Shown here piece by piece: positions 52,021 through 61,497 of a stretch of 64,000 nucleotides of DNA (the first letter of the stretch is position 1; each line of letters starts with the position of its first letter). The notes beneath the pieces were generated by a model, which was not told where the DNA came from, did no database searches, and was given only the letters and a program-made list of their open reading frames with translations. The translations under genes and the position numbers were made by a program. Source of the DNA: CAINVV01 sp963663005 (GTDB lineage: Bacteria; Bacteroidota; Bacteroidia; Bacteroidales; Prolixibacteraceae); contig CAXXHH010000003.1 in the NCBI GenBank assembly GCA_963663005.2, positions 434,001 to 498,000 on the forward strand, in the 5' to 3' direction.

Positions 52021-53166
52021 ATGTCAAAAAGAGATTATTACGAAGTGCTTGGAGTCTCCAAAAGCGCTACCGCTGACGAGATCAAAAAGGCCTATCGCAA
52101 AAAAGCCATCCAGTTTCATCCGGATAAAAATCCGGGCGATAAGGCTTCTGAAGAGAAATTTAAGGAAGCAGCAGAGGCGTATGAAATTCTGAGCAGTCCG
52201 GAGAAGAAGCAACGTTATGATCAGTATGGTCATGCGGGCATGGGCAATCAGGGTGGATTTGGTGGCCAGCATATGACGATGGAAGACATTTTTTCTTCAT
52301 TTGGCGACATCTTTGGTGGCGGCGGATTTGGAGGTTTCGGTGGATTTGGAGGCGGTGGTCGCGGACAGCGTGTTAACCGCGGCTCGAACCTGAGAATAAA
52401 AGTTACACTGAACCTTAGCGAAGTAGCTAATGGTTGTGAGAAAAAATTAAAAGTCAAGAAATATGTTGCCTGCGACAGCTGTCACGGAAGTGGCGCGAAA
52501 GGCGGCAGCGGCCACACTACCTGTACCACCTGCAAAGGCAGCGGTCAGGTAACCCGGATAAGCAACTCAATCTTCGGACAGATTCAGCAATCTTCAGCCT
52601 GCCCAACCTGCAATGGCGAAGGCAAAATCATTACGCAGAAATGTGAAAAATGCTATGGCGAAGGACTGGTTCAGGGCGAGGAAGTTGTTACCGTTAAAAT
52701 ACCGGCGGGAGTCGGCGAAGGCATGCAGCTTTCAGTCGGTGGTAAAGGAAATGCTGCCCGCAGAGGTGGTGTTCCCGGTGATTTATTGGTATTGATAGCG
52801 GAAGAGGAGCATCCTGAACTTATCCGTGACGAGAACGACTTGATTTACAATCTGTTTCTGTCATTCCCAGATTTGACATTAGGACTGACGGCCGAAATAC
52901 CCACTATCGACGGAAAAGTAAAAGTTAAGATCGAAGCAGGTACTCAGCCCGAGAAAATATTACGCTTGCGCGGAAAAGGAATTCCCGATGTAAATGGCTA
53001 TGGCAAAGGTGATTTGTTAGTGAAAATTCATGCCTGGGTTCCGCAAAAACTTACATCCGAAGAGAAAAAGCAGTTGGAGCGGTTGCAGCAACTTCCTAAT
53101 TTCCAGGTTCCCGAAGAAACCAAAGAGCGAAATTTCTTTGATCGGGTAAAGGGGATGTTTGATTAA
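52021..53166 (+). CDS. dnaJ: Chaperone DnaJ
   Basis: This Hsp40 delivers substrates to DnaK and stimulates its ATPase. The 381-residue protein has a J-domain with the HPDKNPGD motif, a Gly/Phe-rich region (about 80-120), four CxxCxGxG zinc-binding repeats (CDSCHGSG, CTTCKGSG, CPTCNGEG, CEKCYGEG) and the two C-terminal substrate domains. All type I features are intact. It is the second gene after grpE and precedes the LEA-like gene by 66 bases. Confidence 0.97.
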   Translation: MSKRDYYEVLGVSKSATADEIKKAYRKKAIQFHPDKNPGDKASEEKFKEAAEAYEILSSPEKKQRYDQYGHAGMGNQGGFGGQHMTMEDIFSSFGDIFGGGGFGGFGGFGGGGRGQRVNRGSNLRIKVTLNLSEVANGCEKKLKVKKYVACDSCHGSGAKGGSGHTTCTTCKGSGQVTRISNSIFGQIQQSSACPTCNGEGKIITQKCEKCYGEGLVQGEEVVTVKIPAGVGEGMQLSVGGKGNAARRGGVPGDLLVLIAEEEHPELIRDENDLIYNLFLSFPDLTLGLTAEIPTIDGKVKVKIEAGTQPEKILRLRGKGIPDVNGYGKGDLLVKIHAWVPQKLTSEEKKQLERLQQLPNFQVPEETKERNFFDRVKGMFD

Positions 53167-53232
53167 CAAATAGTCGTAATTCAGAATATAGATAAGGCTT
53201 CTATCAATAAACAATAAACCTAATTTTAAAGA

Positions 53233-53805
53233 ATGAAAAATCTTGTAACATTTCTGTTTTGTGTCATTTTTGTTTCGCTGACGTGTCAATCAAATCTTCA
53301 GGCTCAAGACACCAAAGGTTCTGCCGGTAAAGGGAAAAATACCATTGCAAAGAGTAAAGAGACCGTAGAAAAGAGTAAAGCTACTGTTGAAAAGGGAAAA
53401 GCAACTGCTGAGAAAGGCAAGGAAACCGCAAAAAAAGGTAAAGGGGTTTTGAACACAGCAAAATTTATGGCAACCAATCCAAAAGCATTTCTGAAAAACC
53501 CTAAAGCTACTGCTGAAGTTGTGAATAGCACTGCTAAAGACGCGAAAAGTACTGTTAAAGATGCAAAAAGCACTGCCAAAGATGCAAAAAGCACCGCAAA
53601 TGATGCGAAAAATATAGCCAAAGGTAAGAATGCGACTGCTGACAAGGCCAAAGGCTCAGCTAAAGATGAAAAAACCAAAGCAAGCGCCGGGAAGGATAAA
53701 GTAAGCGCCGAAACTGGTAAAGAAAGTGGAGCAAAAGGTCTTCTTAAAAAAATGAAAAAAGCGACCAACGGTTCAGAAGAAAAGTTGGACGAATCGCATT
53801 GGTGA
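53233..53805 (+). CDS. Secreted Lys/Ala-rich heptad-repeat protein (LEA-like)
   Basis: This 190-residue protein has a signal peptide (NLVTFLFCVIFVSLTCQSNLQAQ) and then an almost pure low-complexity chain of Lys, Ala, Thr, Ser, Asp and Glu. Two blocks of seven-residue repeats are clear: SKETVEK/SKATVEK/GKATAEK/GKETAKK (residues about 41-70) and AKDAKST/VKDAKST/AKDAKST/ANDAKNI (about 99-128). Such amphipathic 7- or 11-residue repeats are typical of LEA proteins and apolipoprotein-like helices that fold on drying or on membranes. It is highly basic. It stands directly downstream of dnaJ. I recognise no family; LEA-like is a structural analogy. Confidence 0.75.
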   Translation: MKNLVTFLFCVIFVSLTCQSNLQAQDTKGSAGKGKNTIAKSKETVEKSKATVEKGKATAEKGKETAKKGKGVLNTAKFMATNPKAFLKNPKATAEVVNSTAKDAKSTVKDAKSTAKDAKSTANDAKNIAKGKNATADKAKGSAKDEKTKASAGKDKVSAETGKESGAKGLLKKMKKATNGSEEKLDESHW

Positions 53806-53821
53806 TCTTTTAGAACGCTGG

Positions 53822-53881
53822 AAAAAAAGGGGCAGTTTAAGTAACAGAAGTTGTTAATTCATTGTTAAAAGCCCCTTTTTT
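53822..53881. terminator. Large terminator hairpin after the LEA-like gene
   Basis: An A-run plus GGGGC (53829-53833) pairs with GCCCC plus a T-run (53871-53881), enclosing about 37 bases that include further pairing. Base runs on both flanks allow two-way termination. Confidence 0.75.
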
Positions 53882-53948
53882 ACTTGCTATTCTCAAAATA
53901 GGTTGTTTATTTGCAACCCTACGCCCTAAACTGCGTATCTAATCTTGG

Positions 53949-54365
53949 ATGAAGAAATTATTCTCCATATTATTTGCAGCGGTCATCCTGCTCTCCGGGA
54001 TGCATTTTACTGTGGCTTCACACATTTGTGGTGGTGAATTAGCTGCAGTAAAATATTCGTTTACCGGAGAGAAAGCCACCTGTGGAATGGAGAATGAAAA
54101 TCACGCCATACCCGCGAATGGGGAAATACAAACCAATTGCTGCAAGAACAATGTTGCATCCTGTACTTCGGACAACACTTATTTTTCCTCTGTTCATCAA
54201 TTTATTGATGTGCAGAATGTTATAACTCCAGATTTTGTTGCAGCCCCACTAACAGTAATTCCGACCCCAGATTTTGCGAAGACCTATTTTTCGATGGTCG
54301 GTCCACCTGTCAATTACTTCAGCTCTTCCACAAAACAAAGTTTTATCTGCGTTTTCATTATTTGA
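53949..54365 (+). CDS. HYC_CC_PP family small Cys-rich exported protein
   Basis: This 138-residue protein has a signal peptide (KLFSILFAAVILLSGMHFTVAS). The mature start has HIC (residues 25-27), then single Cys45, the Cys pair 64-65 with Cys72, and a GPP near residue 118, which are the features that name the HYC_CC_PP family. These genes usually head heavy-metal efflux clusters in Bacteroidota, as here. A periplasmic metal-binding or sensing role is plausible but unproven. The operon promoter is not clear; a TTTATTTGC word near 53908 is one base short of the -7 consensus. Confidence 0.85.
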   Translation: MKKLFSILFAAVILLSGMHFTVASHICGGELAAVKYSFTGEKATCGMENENHAIPANGEIQTNCCKNNVASCTSDNTYFSSVHQFIDVQNVITPDFVAAPLTVIPTPDFAKTYFSMVGPPVNYFSSSTKQSFICVFII

Positions 54366-54462
54366 TTTAGAAGACATCTTCTTTCGGCATTTACGCTTCG
54401 TGAATTGCCTATTGATGGTATTGTCTAAAATCAATTAATCCTTAGCAGTAAAACTTTTTGTT

Positions 54463-57400
54463 ATGTTTAACCGTCTTGTTAAATATTTTCTCGAGAATCG
54501 ACTGATCACCTTTATATTCCTGATTGTTTTCGTGGTGTACGGAATAGTGGTCATGCCGTTCAATTTTCAATCATCAATAGTACCGCGTGACCCAATTGCC
54601 GTGGATGCCATCCCCGATATTGGCGACAATCAGCAAATTGTTGCCACAGAATGGATGGGACGCTCTCCAAAAGACATTCAGGATCAGGTAACCTATCCAC
54701 TTACTACGGCACTTTTAGGCATTCCCGGAGTGCAATCCGTGCGAAGCACTTCCATGTTTGGCATGTCTTTCATCTACCTGATTTTCAAAGATAACATTGA
54801 GTTCTACTGGAGTCGCTCACGCATTCTGGAAAAGCTAAACTCCCTTCCTTCGGGTACTTTGCCCCAGGGCGTACAACCAATGCTCGGACCGGATGCCACG
54901 GCGCTTGGACAAATATACTGGTACACCCTCGAAGGTCGAAATCCAAAGACCGATGAGCCGAATGGAGGTTGGAACCCGCAGGAATTGCGCTCCATTCAGG
55001 ATTTCTATGTCAAATATGGTTTGTCGACCGCTGAAGGGGTTTCGGAAGTTGCATCGGCCGGTGGATTTGTAAAAGAATATCAGGTCGATATAAATCCGGA
55101 AGCACTTAAGGCGTACAGCGTTACTGTGATGGATGTGATGCAGGCTGTGCGAAAATCCAATCTTGACATAGGCGCTGAGACAATCGAACTGAATAACGTG
55201 GAGTATATCATCCGCGGACTGGGTTACGTGAAGAATCTCGACGACCTCGATAATTCAGTTATTACTGTCCGTAACAATGTACCGGTACGGATTAAAGATG
55301 TGGCACATACTTCGTTCGGTCCGGCAACCAGACGCGGTGGACTGGACAAGTCGGGCGCAGAGGCGGTCGGCGCAGTTGTAGTGGCACGTTTTGGATCAAA
55401 TCCGATGGAGGTCATCAACAATGTAAAGGAAAAAATTAAAGAAATTGAAGCCGGATTACCGCAGAAAACATTGCCGGATGGCACAGTTTCCAAAGTTACC
55501 ATCGTACCCTTCTATGACCGTACCGGATTAATAAAAGAGACAATCGGAACGCTGGAATCGGCACTATCTCACGAAATTTTGATCAGCATCCTGGTAATAA
55601 TTGTTCTGGTTATGAACCTGCGCGCTTCATTCATTGTCGCCGGCCTGCTCCCCATCGGAGTTCTTATGACGTTCATCCTGATGCACATCTTTGGCGTGGA
55701 GGCTAACGTAGTTGCCTTATCAGGAATTGCAATTGCCATCGGTGTGATGGTCGACATTGGAATTGTGGATGTGGAAAACATTCTTAGACATCTGGAAATG
55801 CCCGAAAACAAAGGCATCCGTGGCAAACAACTCATGAGTGTCATCTACAATGCCACCACCGAAGTGCGTGATGCCGTGGTAACCTCGATTGCCACTACTG
55901 TTGTCAGTTTCCTACCAGTTTTTGCTATGGAAGCCGCTGAGGGAAAACTGTTTCACCCACTCGCACTGACCAAGACCTTCGCACTCTTGTCTGCATTTAT
56001 TCTGGGCATCGTGGTTTTGCCGACACTCGTTCATATTTTGTTCGACATACGATTCGATTCGAAAAAAATAAAGAAAATCTGGAATGGCTGTCTAATTGCG
56101 CTCGGTTTCATTTTTGTGCTGTTTTTCCATTCCTGGCCGGCATTGGCTCTTGTGGCAATCGGATTTAACAATTTGTACGAACATCGCCTGAACGAAAAGA
56201 ACAGAAATTACAGCAGCTATATCAACATTGCAATCACTGTTCTGGTGGCGCTCTTTTTCCTTTCGGAAGAGTGGCTGCCGCTGGGAGCGCACAATAGTCT
56301 GCCTGTGAATTTCCTTTTCGTGGCTGGTATTGTTTCGTTTGTGCTGGCTGCTTTGATGTCGATGGTACATTTTTACGAGCCAATCCTGCGTTGGGGATTG
56401 CAAAACAAATTGAAATTCATGCTGCTTCCGGTTCTAACTCTGCTCTTTGGAGTCATGGTTTGGTTGGGTACCGAACGGATTTTTGGATTCATGGCAAACG
56501 GTTTGGAAAAAATCGGATGGAAAACTTTCCGGCAAACAGCCGTTTGGGAAGGTCCGGCAAAGACATTTCCCGGTATCGGTAAGGAGTTTATGCCGTCACT
56601 GAACGAAGGCTCCTTTTTATTAATGCCTACCAGCATGCCCCACTCGAGCATTGAAAAAAATCTCGATTATATCGAAACCCTCGACAAACGACTGTCAACA
56701 ATCCCTGAAGTGGAAGTTGCGGTTGGGAAATGGGGTCGCGTGAATTCCGCATTGGATCCGGCTCCCGTACAAATGTTCGAAAATACGATAAGCTACCGCC
56801 CCGAATACATTCTGGACGAAAACGGACAGCGGAACAGATTCAAAGTCGACAAAAATGGATATTACCTGTTGAGTCCGGAGAACATCCGGCGTACGGTTGA
56901 AGAAAATGGAAATGGCAAGGAGTTAGAGGGAAATAAAATTGAAATAACGAAGGCGAAGGAAGCGAAATACGATAAGCAGAATGAAAAATTTCTCTTCCTG
57001 GTCGATAATAATTGGATAGAACTTAAAAAATCATCTGCCACGGCTTCAATTTACTTCGGTTTACTCCAATCTGTTTCAAAATGCCTTATTCCGGATGATA
57101 ATGGCGAATATTTCCGTCAATGGAGGCCACAGATAAAAAAACCGCTGGATATCTGGAATGAAATTGTAAAGGTTACAAATATTCCCGGCCTGACCTCTGC
57201 ACCAAAATTACAACCGATTGAGGCAAGACTGGTTATGCTTTCCACCGGGATGCGCGCCCCGATGGGGTTGAAAATCTATGGTCCGGATTTGGAAACAATC
57301 GAAAAAGCCGGATTGCAATTTGAGCAGGCACTCAAAGAAGTTCCATCCGTAAAGGCATCATCCGTATTTTATGATCGGGCCGTTGGTGCTCCCTATCTTG

Positions 57401-58482
57401 AAATTAAACTCAACCGGGAGGCCATGGCTCGTTATGGCATAACGGTCAGTGATTTGCAGGAAATATTGCAAGTAGCAATCGGAGGCATGACATTGAGCAC
57501 TTCGGTGGAGGGTCGCGAGCGGTTCCCTATGCGGGTACGTTATGCCCGTGAACTCAGAGATAACCCGGATGATATCAAACGGATTTTGGTTCCATCCATG
57601 AGCGGAGTGCAAATTCCGCTGGGTGAGCTGGCCGAAATAAATTATACGCGGGGGGCTCAGATGATAAGAAGCGAGAATACATTCCTCGTGGGTTACGTGA
57701 TTTTTGACAAGGTGGAGGGCAAAGCAGAGGTGGATGTGGTTGACGAAGCAGCGAAGATTTTGCTGCAAAAAGCCTCGTCGGGTTCGCTCAAAATTCCACC
57801 CGGTGTCTCTTACAAATTTGCCGGAAATTACGAACAGCAAATTCGAGCCACCAAACGTCTGATGATCGTAATTCCGATCAGTCTTTTGATGATCCTGCTC
57901 CTGCTGTTCTTTCAGTTCAAGACGGTTACTGCTTCGTTCATACACTTCTCGGGAGTCTTTGTGGCATTCGCCGGTGGTTTTATCATGATCTGGCTATATG
58001 GCCAGGATTGGTTTCTGAATTTTTCGGTAGCCGGGATAAATCTGAGGGATATGTTCCAGATACATCCTATCAATCTGAGTGTTGCCGTCTGGGTGGGATT
58101 TATTGCGCTGTTTGGCATAGCCACCAATGATGGGGTTATCATGGGTACTTATATCCATCAGGTATTTGAGCAGCGTCATCCGGCTACGGTTTATGAGGTA
58201 CGAGAGGCAGTGGTAGCAGCCGGACTAAAACGCGTTCGGCCGGCCATGATGACAACGGCAGTCGCAGTGATCGCTCTCCTGCCGGTCTTAACTTCGACAG
58301 GAAAAGGTGCAGATATCATGGTACCAATGGCGATACCCACCTTTGGCGGAATGATCATTCAGGTGATGACTGTTTATGTGGTTCCATTATTTCAGGCTTT
58401 GTGGCGGGAATCGGCAGTCAAAAATGAGAACAAGCAAGCAAGTGAAGTAATCAGTAATCCATTGAAAGATGAAAACCTTTAA
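54463..58482 (+). CDS. cusA: CusA/CzcA-type heavy-metal efflux RND pump
   Basis: This inner-membrane proton-driven pump moves metal ions, probably Cu(I)/Ag(I), to the periplasmic adaptor. It has 1339 residues against about 1040 in E. coli CusA. The N-terminal helix, the porter region, the TM4 proton-relay segment GVMVDIGIVDVENILRHLE and the late ATNDGVIMGTYIHQ helix are conserved. The extra length comes from a hydrophobic insertion at about 527-646, possibly three or four added helices, and a charged periplasmic insertion at about 785-860 (PENIRRTVEENGNGKE). Similar large forms occur in other Bacteroidota. It overlaps the outer-membrane channel gene by 14 bases. Confidence 0.93.
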   Translation: MFNRLVKYFLENRLITFIFLIVFVVYGIVVMPFNFQSSIVPRDPIAVDAIPDIGDNQQIVATEWMGRSPKDIQDQVTYPLTTALLGIPGVQSVRSTSMFGMSFIYLIFKDNIEFYWSRSRILEKLNSLPSGTLPQGVQPMLGPDATALGQIYWYTLEGRNPKTDEPNGGWNPQELRSIQDFYVKYGLSTAEGVSEVASAGGFVKEYQVDINPEALKAYSVTVMDVMQAVRKSNLDIGAETIELNNVEYIIRGLGYVKNLDDLDNSVITVRNNVPVRIKDVAHTSFGPATRRGGLDKSGAEAVGAVVVARFGSNPMEVINNVKEKIKEIEAGLPQKTLPDGTVSKVTIVPFYDRTGLIKETIGTLESALSHEILISILVIIVLVMNLRASFIVAGLLPIGVLMTFILMHIFGVEANVVALSGIAIAIGVMVDIGIVDVENILRHLEMPENKGIRGKQLMSVIYNATTEVRDAVVTSIATTVVSFLPVFAMEAAEGKLFHPLALTKTFALLSAFILGIVVLPTLVHILFDIRFDSKKIKKIWNGCLIALGFIFVLFFHSWPALALVAIGFNNLYEHRLNEKNRNYSSYINIAITVLVALFFLSEEWLPLGAHNSLPVNFLFVAGIVSFVLAALMSMVHFYEPILRWGLQNKLKFMLLPVLTLLFGVMVWLGTERIFGFMANGLEKIGWKTFRQTAVWEGPAKTFPGIGKEFMPSLNEGSFLLMPTSMPHSSIEKNLDYIETLDKRLSTIPEVEVAVGKWGRVNSALDPAPVQMFENTISYRPEYILDENGQRNRFKVDKNGYYLLSPENIRRTVEENGNGKELEGNKIEITKAKEAKYDKQNEKFLFLVDNNWIELKKSSATASIYFGLLQSVSKCLIPDDNGEYFRQWRPQIKKPLDIWNEIVKVTNIPGLTSAPKLQPIEARLVMLSTGMRAPMGLKIYGPDLETIEKAGLQFEQALKEVPSVKASSVFYDRAVGAPYLEIKLNREAMARYGITVSDLQEILQVAIGGMTLSTSVEGRERFPMRVRYARELRDNPDDIKRILVPSMSGVQIPLGELAEINYTRGAQMIRSENTFLVGYVIFDKVEGKAEVDVVDEAAKILLQKASSGSLKIPPGVSYKFAGNYEQQIRATKRLMIVIPISLLMILLLLFFQFKTVTASFIHFSGVFVAFAGGFIMIWLYGQDWFLNFSVAGINLRDMFQIHPINLSVAVWVGFIALFGIATNDGVIMGTYIHQVFEQRHPATVYEVREAVVAAGLKRVRPAMMTTAVAVIALLPVLTSTGKGADIMVPMAIPTFGGMIIQVMTVYVVPLFQALWRESAVKNENKQASEVISNPLKDENL

Positions 58483-59896
58483 AATAGTATTATTATTGCT
58501 TTTAATGATCGGTTTTTGGGCCATTGCTTATGGCCAACAGACCGATTCGTTGCAATTCTACCTTGCAATAGCTACCAAGAATAATCCTGCTGTTCTTCAG
58601 AAATTCTCTGAATATAAAGCAGCGTTGCAGAAAGTGCCACAGGTAGGAAGTCTGCCCGATCCCGAATTAAGCGCCGGCATTTTTCTGAGTCCGATGGAGT
58701 TAGTGGGCGGGAACCAATTAGCCGATTTACGCCTGATGCAGATGTTCCCGTGGTTTGGCGTTCTTAAAGCGGCAAAAGACGAGATGAGCCTGATGGCAAA
58801 AGCCAAATTTGAACAGTTTCGTGATGCCAAGTTGCAGGTTGGCTATGAGGTACAACTATCCTGGTATGAATTATACAGATTACAAAAAGAGCTTGAAATT
58901 TCGAATAAGAATCTCGAAATCCTGCATACGCTGGAAAGGCTAACGCTCGTGAAATACAGAACCGCCTATTCGGGAAGTCCCGGCTCAGTCTCTGGAGCAC
59001 CTATGCAATCGGGAGGATCAGCGACACCAGCTACTTCCAGCGGAATGAATACCATGGGTGGAAGCCAAGGTTCTGGCTCTGGTTCAGCCACTTCTTCTAG
59101 TCAGCAACCACAGTCGATGCAGGGATCCTCAGGAACATCCGGCCTGGCCGATTTATACCGTATCCAGATGGAGATCGGGGAGCTAGAAAACAACCTCTCC
59201 CTGCTTAAAGACCAGCAGACAACCCAGATTGCCCGGTTTAACAGCCTCTTAAACAGACCATCGCTTTCGCCGGTAATCTTACCCGAAACCATGAATAAAA
59301 GCGCTTTGACCATCCCAATTCAGGCGGTTTCCGACAGTATGCTTTCCAATAATCCGATGCTCGGGATGCTGAAATACGAACAAAAATCGCTCGATGCCCG
59401 TAAACAAATGGTGACGAAGATGGGATATCCAATGGTTGGATTAGGACTGAATTATTCGCTGATCAACAAGAACCCTATGTCGACTGCAGCGATGAACGGG
59501 AAAGATATGATCATGCCGATGGTGACAGTGACCCTGCCGATTTACCGGAAAAAATATACGGCAATGCAGGCGGAAGTCGACCTGCAAAAAGATGCTGCCA
59601 CGCAGGGAATAAAGTCGACAGCCAACTCTTTGCAAGCTGATTATTATGAAGCCGTTCAAAATTATCAGGATGCTCAACGTCGGGTGGATCTCTATAAAAA
59701 TCAATATCAGCTTGCCAGTCAGTCGTTAAACATCCTGCTCAAAAGCTTTTCAGCGTCCGGCTCGGGTCTTACAGACTTGCTTCGAGTTCGCCAGCAGACG
59801 ATAGATTATGAGTTGAAGCAAGTCGATGCCGTTGTAGATTTTAATAAAGCCATTGCCGGATTACGCAGATTAATGGCCAATTCAACAAATCAGTAA
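58469..59896 (+). CDS. TolC/CusC-family outer membrane channel of the metal pump
   Basis: This 475-residue protein has a signal peptide (IVLLLLLMIGFWAIAYGQ) and the two coiled-coil halves typical of TolC-type channels, each ending in strands (LPDPELSAGIFLSPME; GYPMVGLGLNYSLIN). Residues about 168-222 are an insertion made almost entirely of Ser, Gly, Gln, Thr, Met and Pro, placed where the first half-barrel joins the second. It may be a flexible periplasmic loop, and its several Met residues could weakly bind copper. The gene starts within cusA, showing translational coupling. Confidence 0.9.
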   Translation: MKTFKIVLLLLLMIGFWAIAYGQQTDSLQFYLAIATKNNPAVLQKFSEYKAALQKVPQVGSLPDPELSAGIFLSPMELVGGNQLADLRLMQMFPWFGVLKAAKDEMSLMAKAKFEQFRDAKLQVGYEVQLSWYELYRLQKELEISNKNLEILHTLERLTLVKYRTAYSGSPGSVSGAPMQSGGSATPATSSGMNTMGGSQGSGSGSATSSSQQPQSMQGSSGTSGLADLYRIQMEIGELENNLSLLKDQQTTQIARFNSLLNRPSLSPVILPETMNKSALTIPIQAVSDSMLSNNPMLGMLKYEQKSLDARKQMVTKMGYPMVGLGLNYSLINKNPMSTAAMNGKDMIMPMVTVTLPIYRKKYTAMQAEVDLQKDAATQGIKSTANSLQADYYEAVQNYQDAQRRVDLYKNQYQLASQSLNILLKSFSASGSGLTDLLRVRQQTIDYELKQVDAVVDFNKAIAGLRRLMANSTNQ

Positions 59897-59907
59897 AATT
59901 TATTGCC

Positions 59908-61473
59908 ATGAACAAAATATTCTCAAACCAATACGTTCGATATACGCTCTTCGTCATTGCAGGGCTGTTTGCGGGCTGGATTCTTTTTCACACTTCGCCA
60001 AAGCAGGAGGCGGAGCATCAGCATTCCGCCAACGAAACTGCCGCCGAAATATGGACCTGCGCCATGCACCCGCAAATCCGCATGGATAAGCCCGGGAAAT
60101 GCCCAATTTGTGCCATGGATTTGATCCTGCTGAATCAAAGTGGCGGGACTAACGTCGATCCGTCCACGATTCATTTCACCAAGGAGGCCGCCCAACTGGC
60201 AAACGTAATGACATCCGTCGTAACGACTCAAACGCCTGTTAAAGAGGTGCGGCTATACGGAAAGGTGCAGGCTGATGAAAGGTTGATCCAAAGTCAGGTG
60301 GCCTTTATTCCAGGTCGGATCGAAAAACTACTGGTGAATTTTACCGGTGAAACGGTACGAAGAGGACAGACTCTGGCAGTAGTCTATTCTCCGGAGTTGG
60401 TCACTGCACAACAAGAGTTGCTGGAAGCAGCCAAGACAAAGCAGAAACAGCCTGAGATTTACGAGGCATCCAGAGAAAAACTCCTTCAATGGAAATTAAC
60501 TGAAAATCAAATTAATGGCATTGAAACCTCCGGGAAAATACAATCCAACATGGAAATTAAGGCCACCTCATCCGGGATTGTGACAGCCAGACGGGTAAAT
60601 ACTGGTGATTATGTGAATCAGGGTACTGTATTGTACGAAATATCAGACCTTTCACGAGTCTGGATTCAGTTCGATGCATATGAAAGCGACCTGCAGTTTC
60701 TGAAAAAAGGCGGCAAAGTGGATTTCACGATTCAAGCCCTATCTGGTGAGAACTTCGCCGGGAACATTGCATTCATTGATCCTTCTATCGATCCGGTAAC
60801 CCGGATTGCCAAAGTCAGGGTTGAAATAAATAATGCTGCCGGAAAACTCAAACCCGAAATGTTTGCCAACGGAACTGTTAAGTCCAACCTGGAAGAATAC
60901 CGCGACAAGCTAATCATTCCCCGATCCGCCGTCCTTTGGACAGGAAAACGCTCCATCGTCTACGTTAAAATTCCCGGGAATGAGTCTGTTTTCAAAATCA
61001 GAGAAATTGAATTGGGACCAGTACTAGGGAATAGTTACGTCGTTAACAACGGATTAACGCAAGGCGAAGAGATAGTCACCGAAGGAGCTTTTAGCGTGGA
61101 TGCAGCATCTCAACTGGAAGGAAAACCGAGTATGATGAACCAAGAAGGCAACAAAGAATCGATGGATGATATGCCGGGAATGGATATGAGCGGAATATCA
61201 GCCGACAACCAGAAAACGGTATCATTCGAGGTATCAGGTAACTGCGAAATGTGTAAAGATCGAATCGAGAAAGTGGCCAAATCGGTTGTCGGTGTTGGAA
61301 GTGCAAGCTGGAATATTCCGGATAAACAACTTACCGTCAAATTCAGCGAAGGAAAAACCAGCAAAGAGGCAATTCAGAAAGCAATTGCAATGGCAGGTCA
61401 CGACACCGGGAAATTCAAAGCTTCTGATGCTGCTTACAAAGCACTTCCGGAGTGTTGTCTGTACAGGAAGTAA
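59908..61473 (+). CDS. cusB: CusB-type periplasmic adaptor with N- and C-terminal metal-binding domains
   Basis: This 521-residue membrane-fusion protein joins pump and channel. Residues 1-25 form an anchor or signal. The heavy-metal-binding domain follows with Cys51, Met53, His54, Cys65, Cys68 and Met70 in the CAMHP...CPICAMDL pattern. The adaptor core has the hairpin (LVTAQQELLEAAKTK) and beta domains (SGIVTARRVNTGDYV). A Met-rich linker (MDDMPGMDMSG) leads to an extra HMA-like domain with CEMC at 446-449 and a terminal Cys pair (ECCLYRK). The added domain may receive copper from another carrier and is absent from E. coli CusB. Confidence 0.93.
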   Translation: MNKIFSNQYVRYTLFVIAGLFAGWILFHTSPKQEAEHQHSANETAAEIWTCAMHPQIRMDKPGKCPICAMDLILLNQSGGTNVDPSTIHFTKEAAQLANVMTSVVTTQTPVKEVRLYGKVQADERLIQSQVAFIPGRIEKLLVNFTGETVRRGQTLAVVYSPELVTAQQELLEAAKTKQKQPEIYEASREKLLQWKLTENQINGIETSGKIQSNMEIKATSSGIVTARRVNTGDYVNQGTVLYEISDLSRVWIQFDAYESDLQFLKKGGKVDFTIQALSGENFAGNIAFIDPSIDPVTRIAKVRVEINNAAGKLKPEMFANGTVKSNLEEYRDKLIIPRSAVLWTGKRSIVYVKIPGNESVFKIREIELGPVLGNSYVVNNGLTQGEEIVTEGAFSVDAASQLEGKPSMMNQEGNKESMDDMPGMDMSGISADNQKTVSFEVSGNCEMCKDRIEKVAKSVVGVGSASWNIPDKQLTVKFSEGKTSKEAIQKAIAMAGHDTGKFKASDAAYKALPECCLYRK

Positions 61474-61497
61474 TATCAAATTTTAAAGGATCAAAAT

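Noticed and set aside
53304..53768. A 154-codon open frame on the minus strand opposite the LEA-like gene
   Set aside because: It is the mirror of the Lys/Ala repeat codons and yields a Phe/Leu/Ala repeat chain; the plus frame has a signal peptide and a proper context.
54463..58482. The 1339-residue CusA as a gene fusion or frameshift artefact
   Set aside because: The frame is continuous, the insertions lie between conserved RND blocks, and long forms occur in related bacteria.
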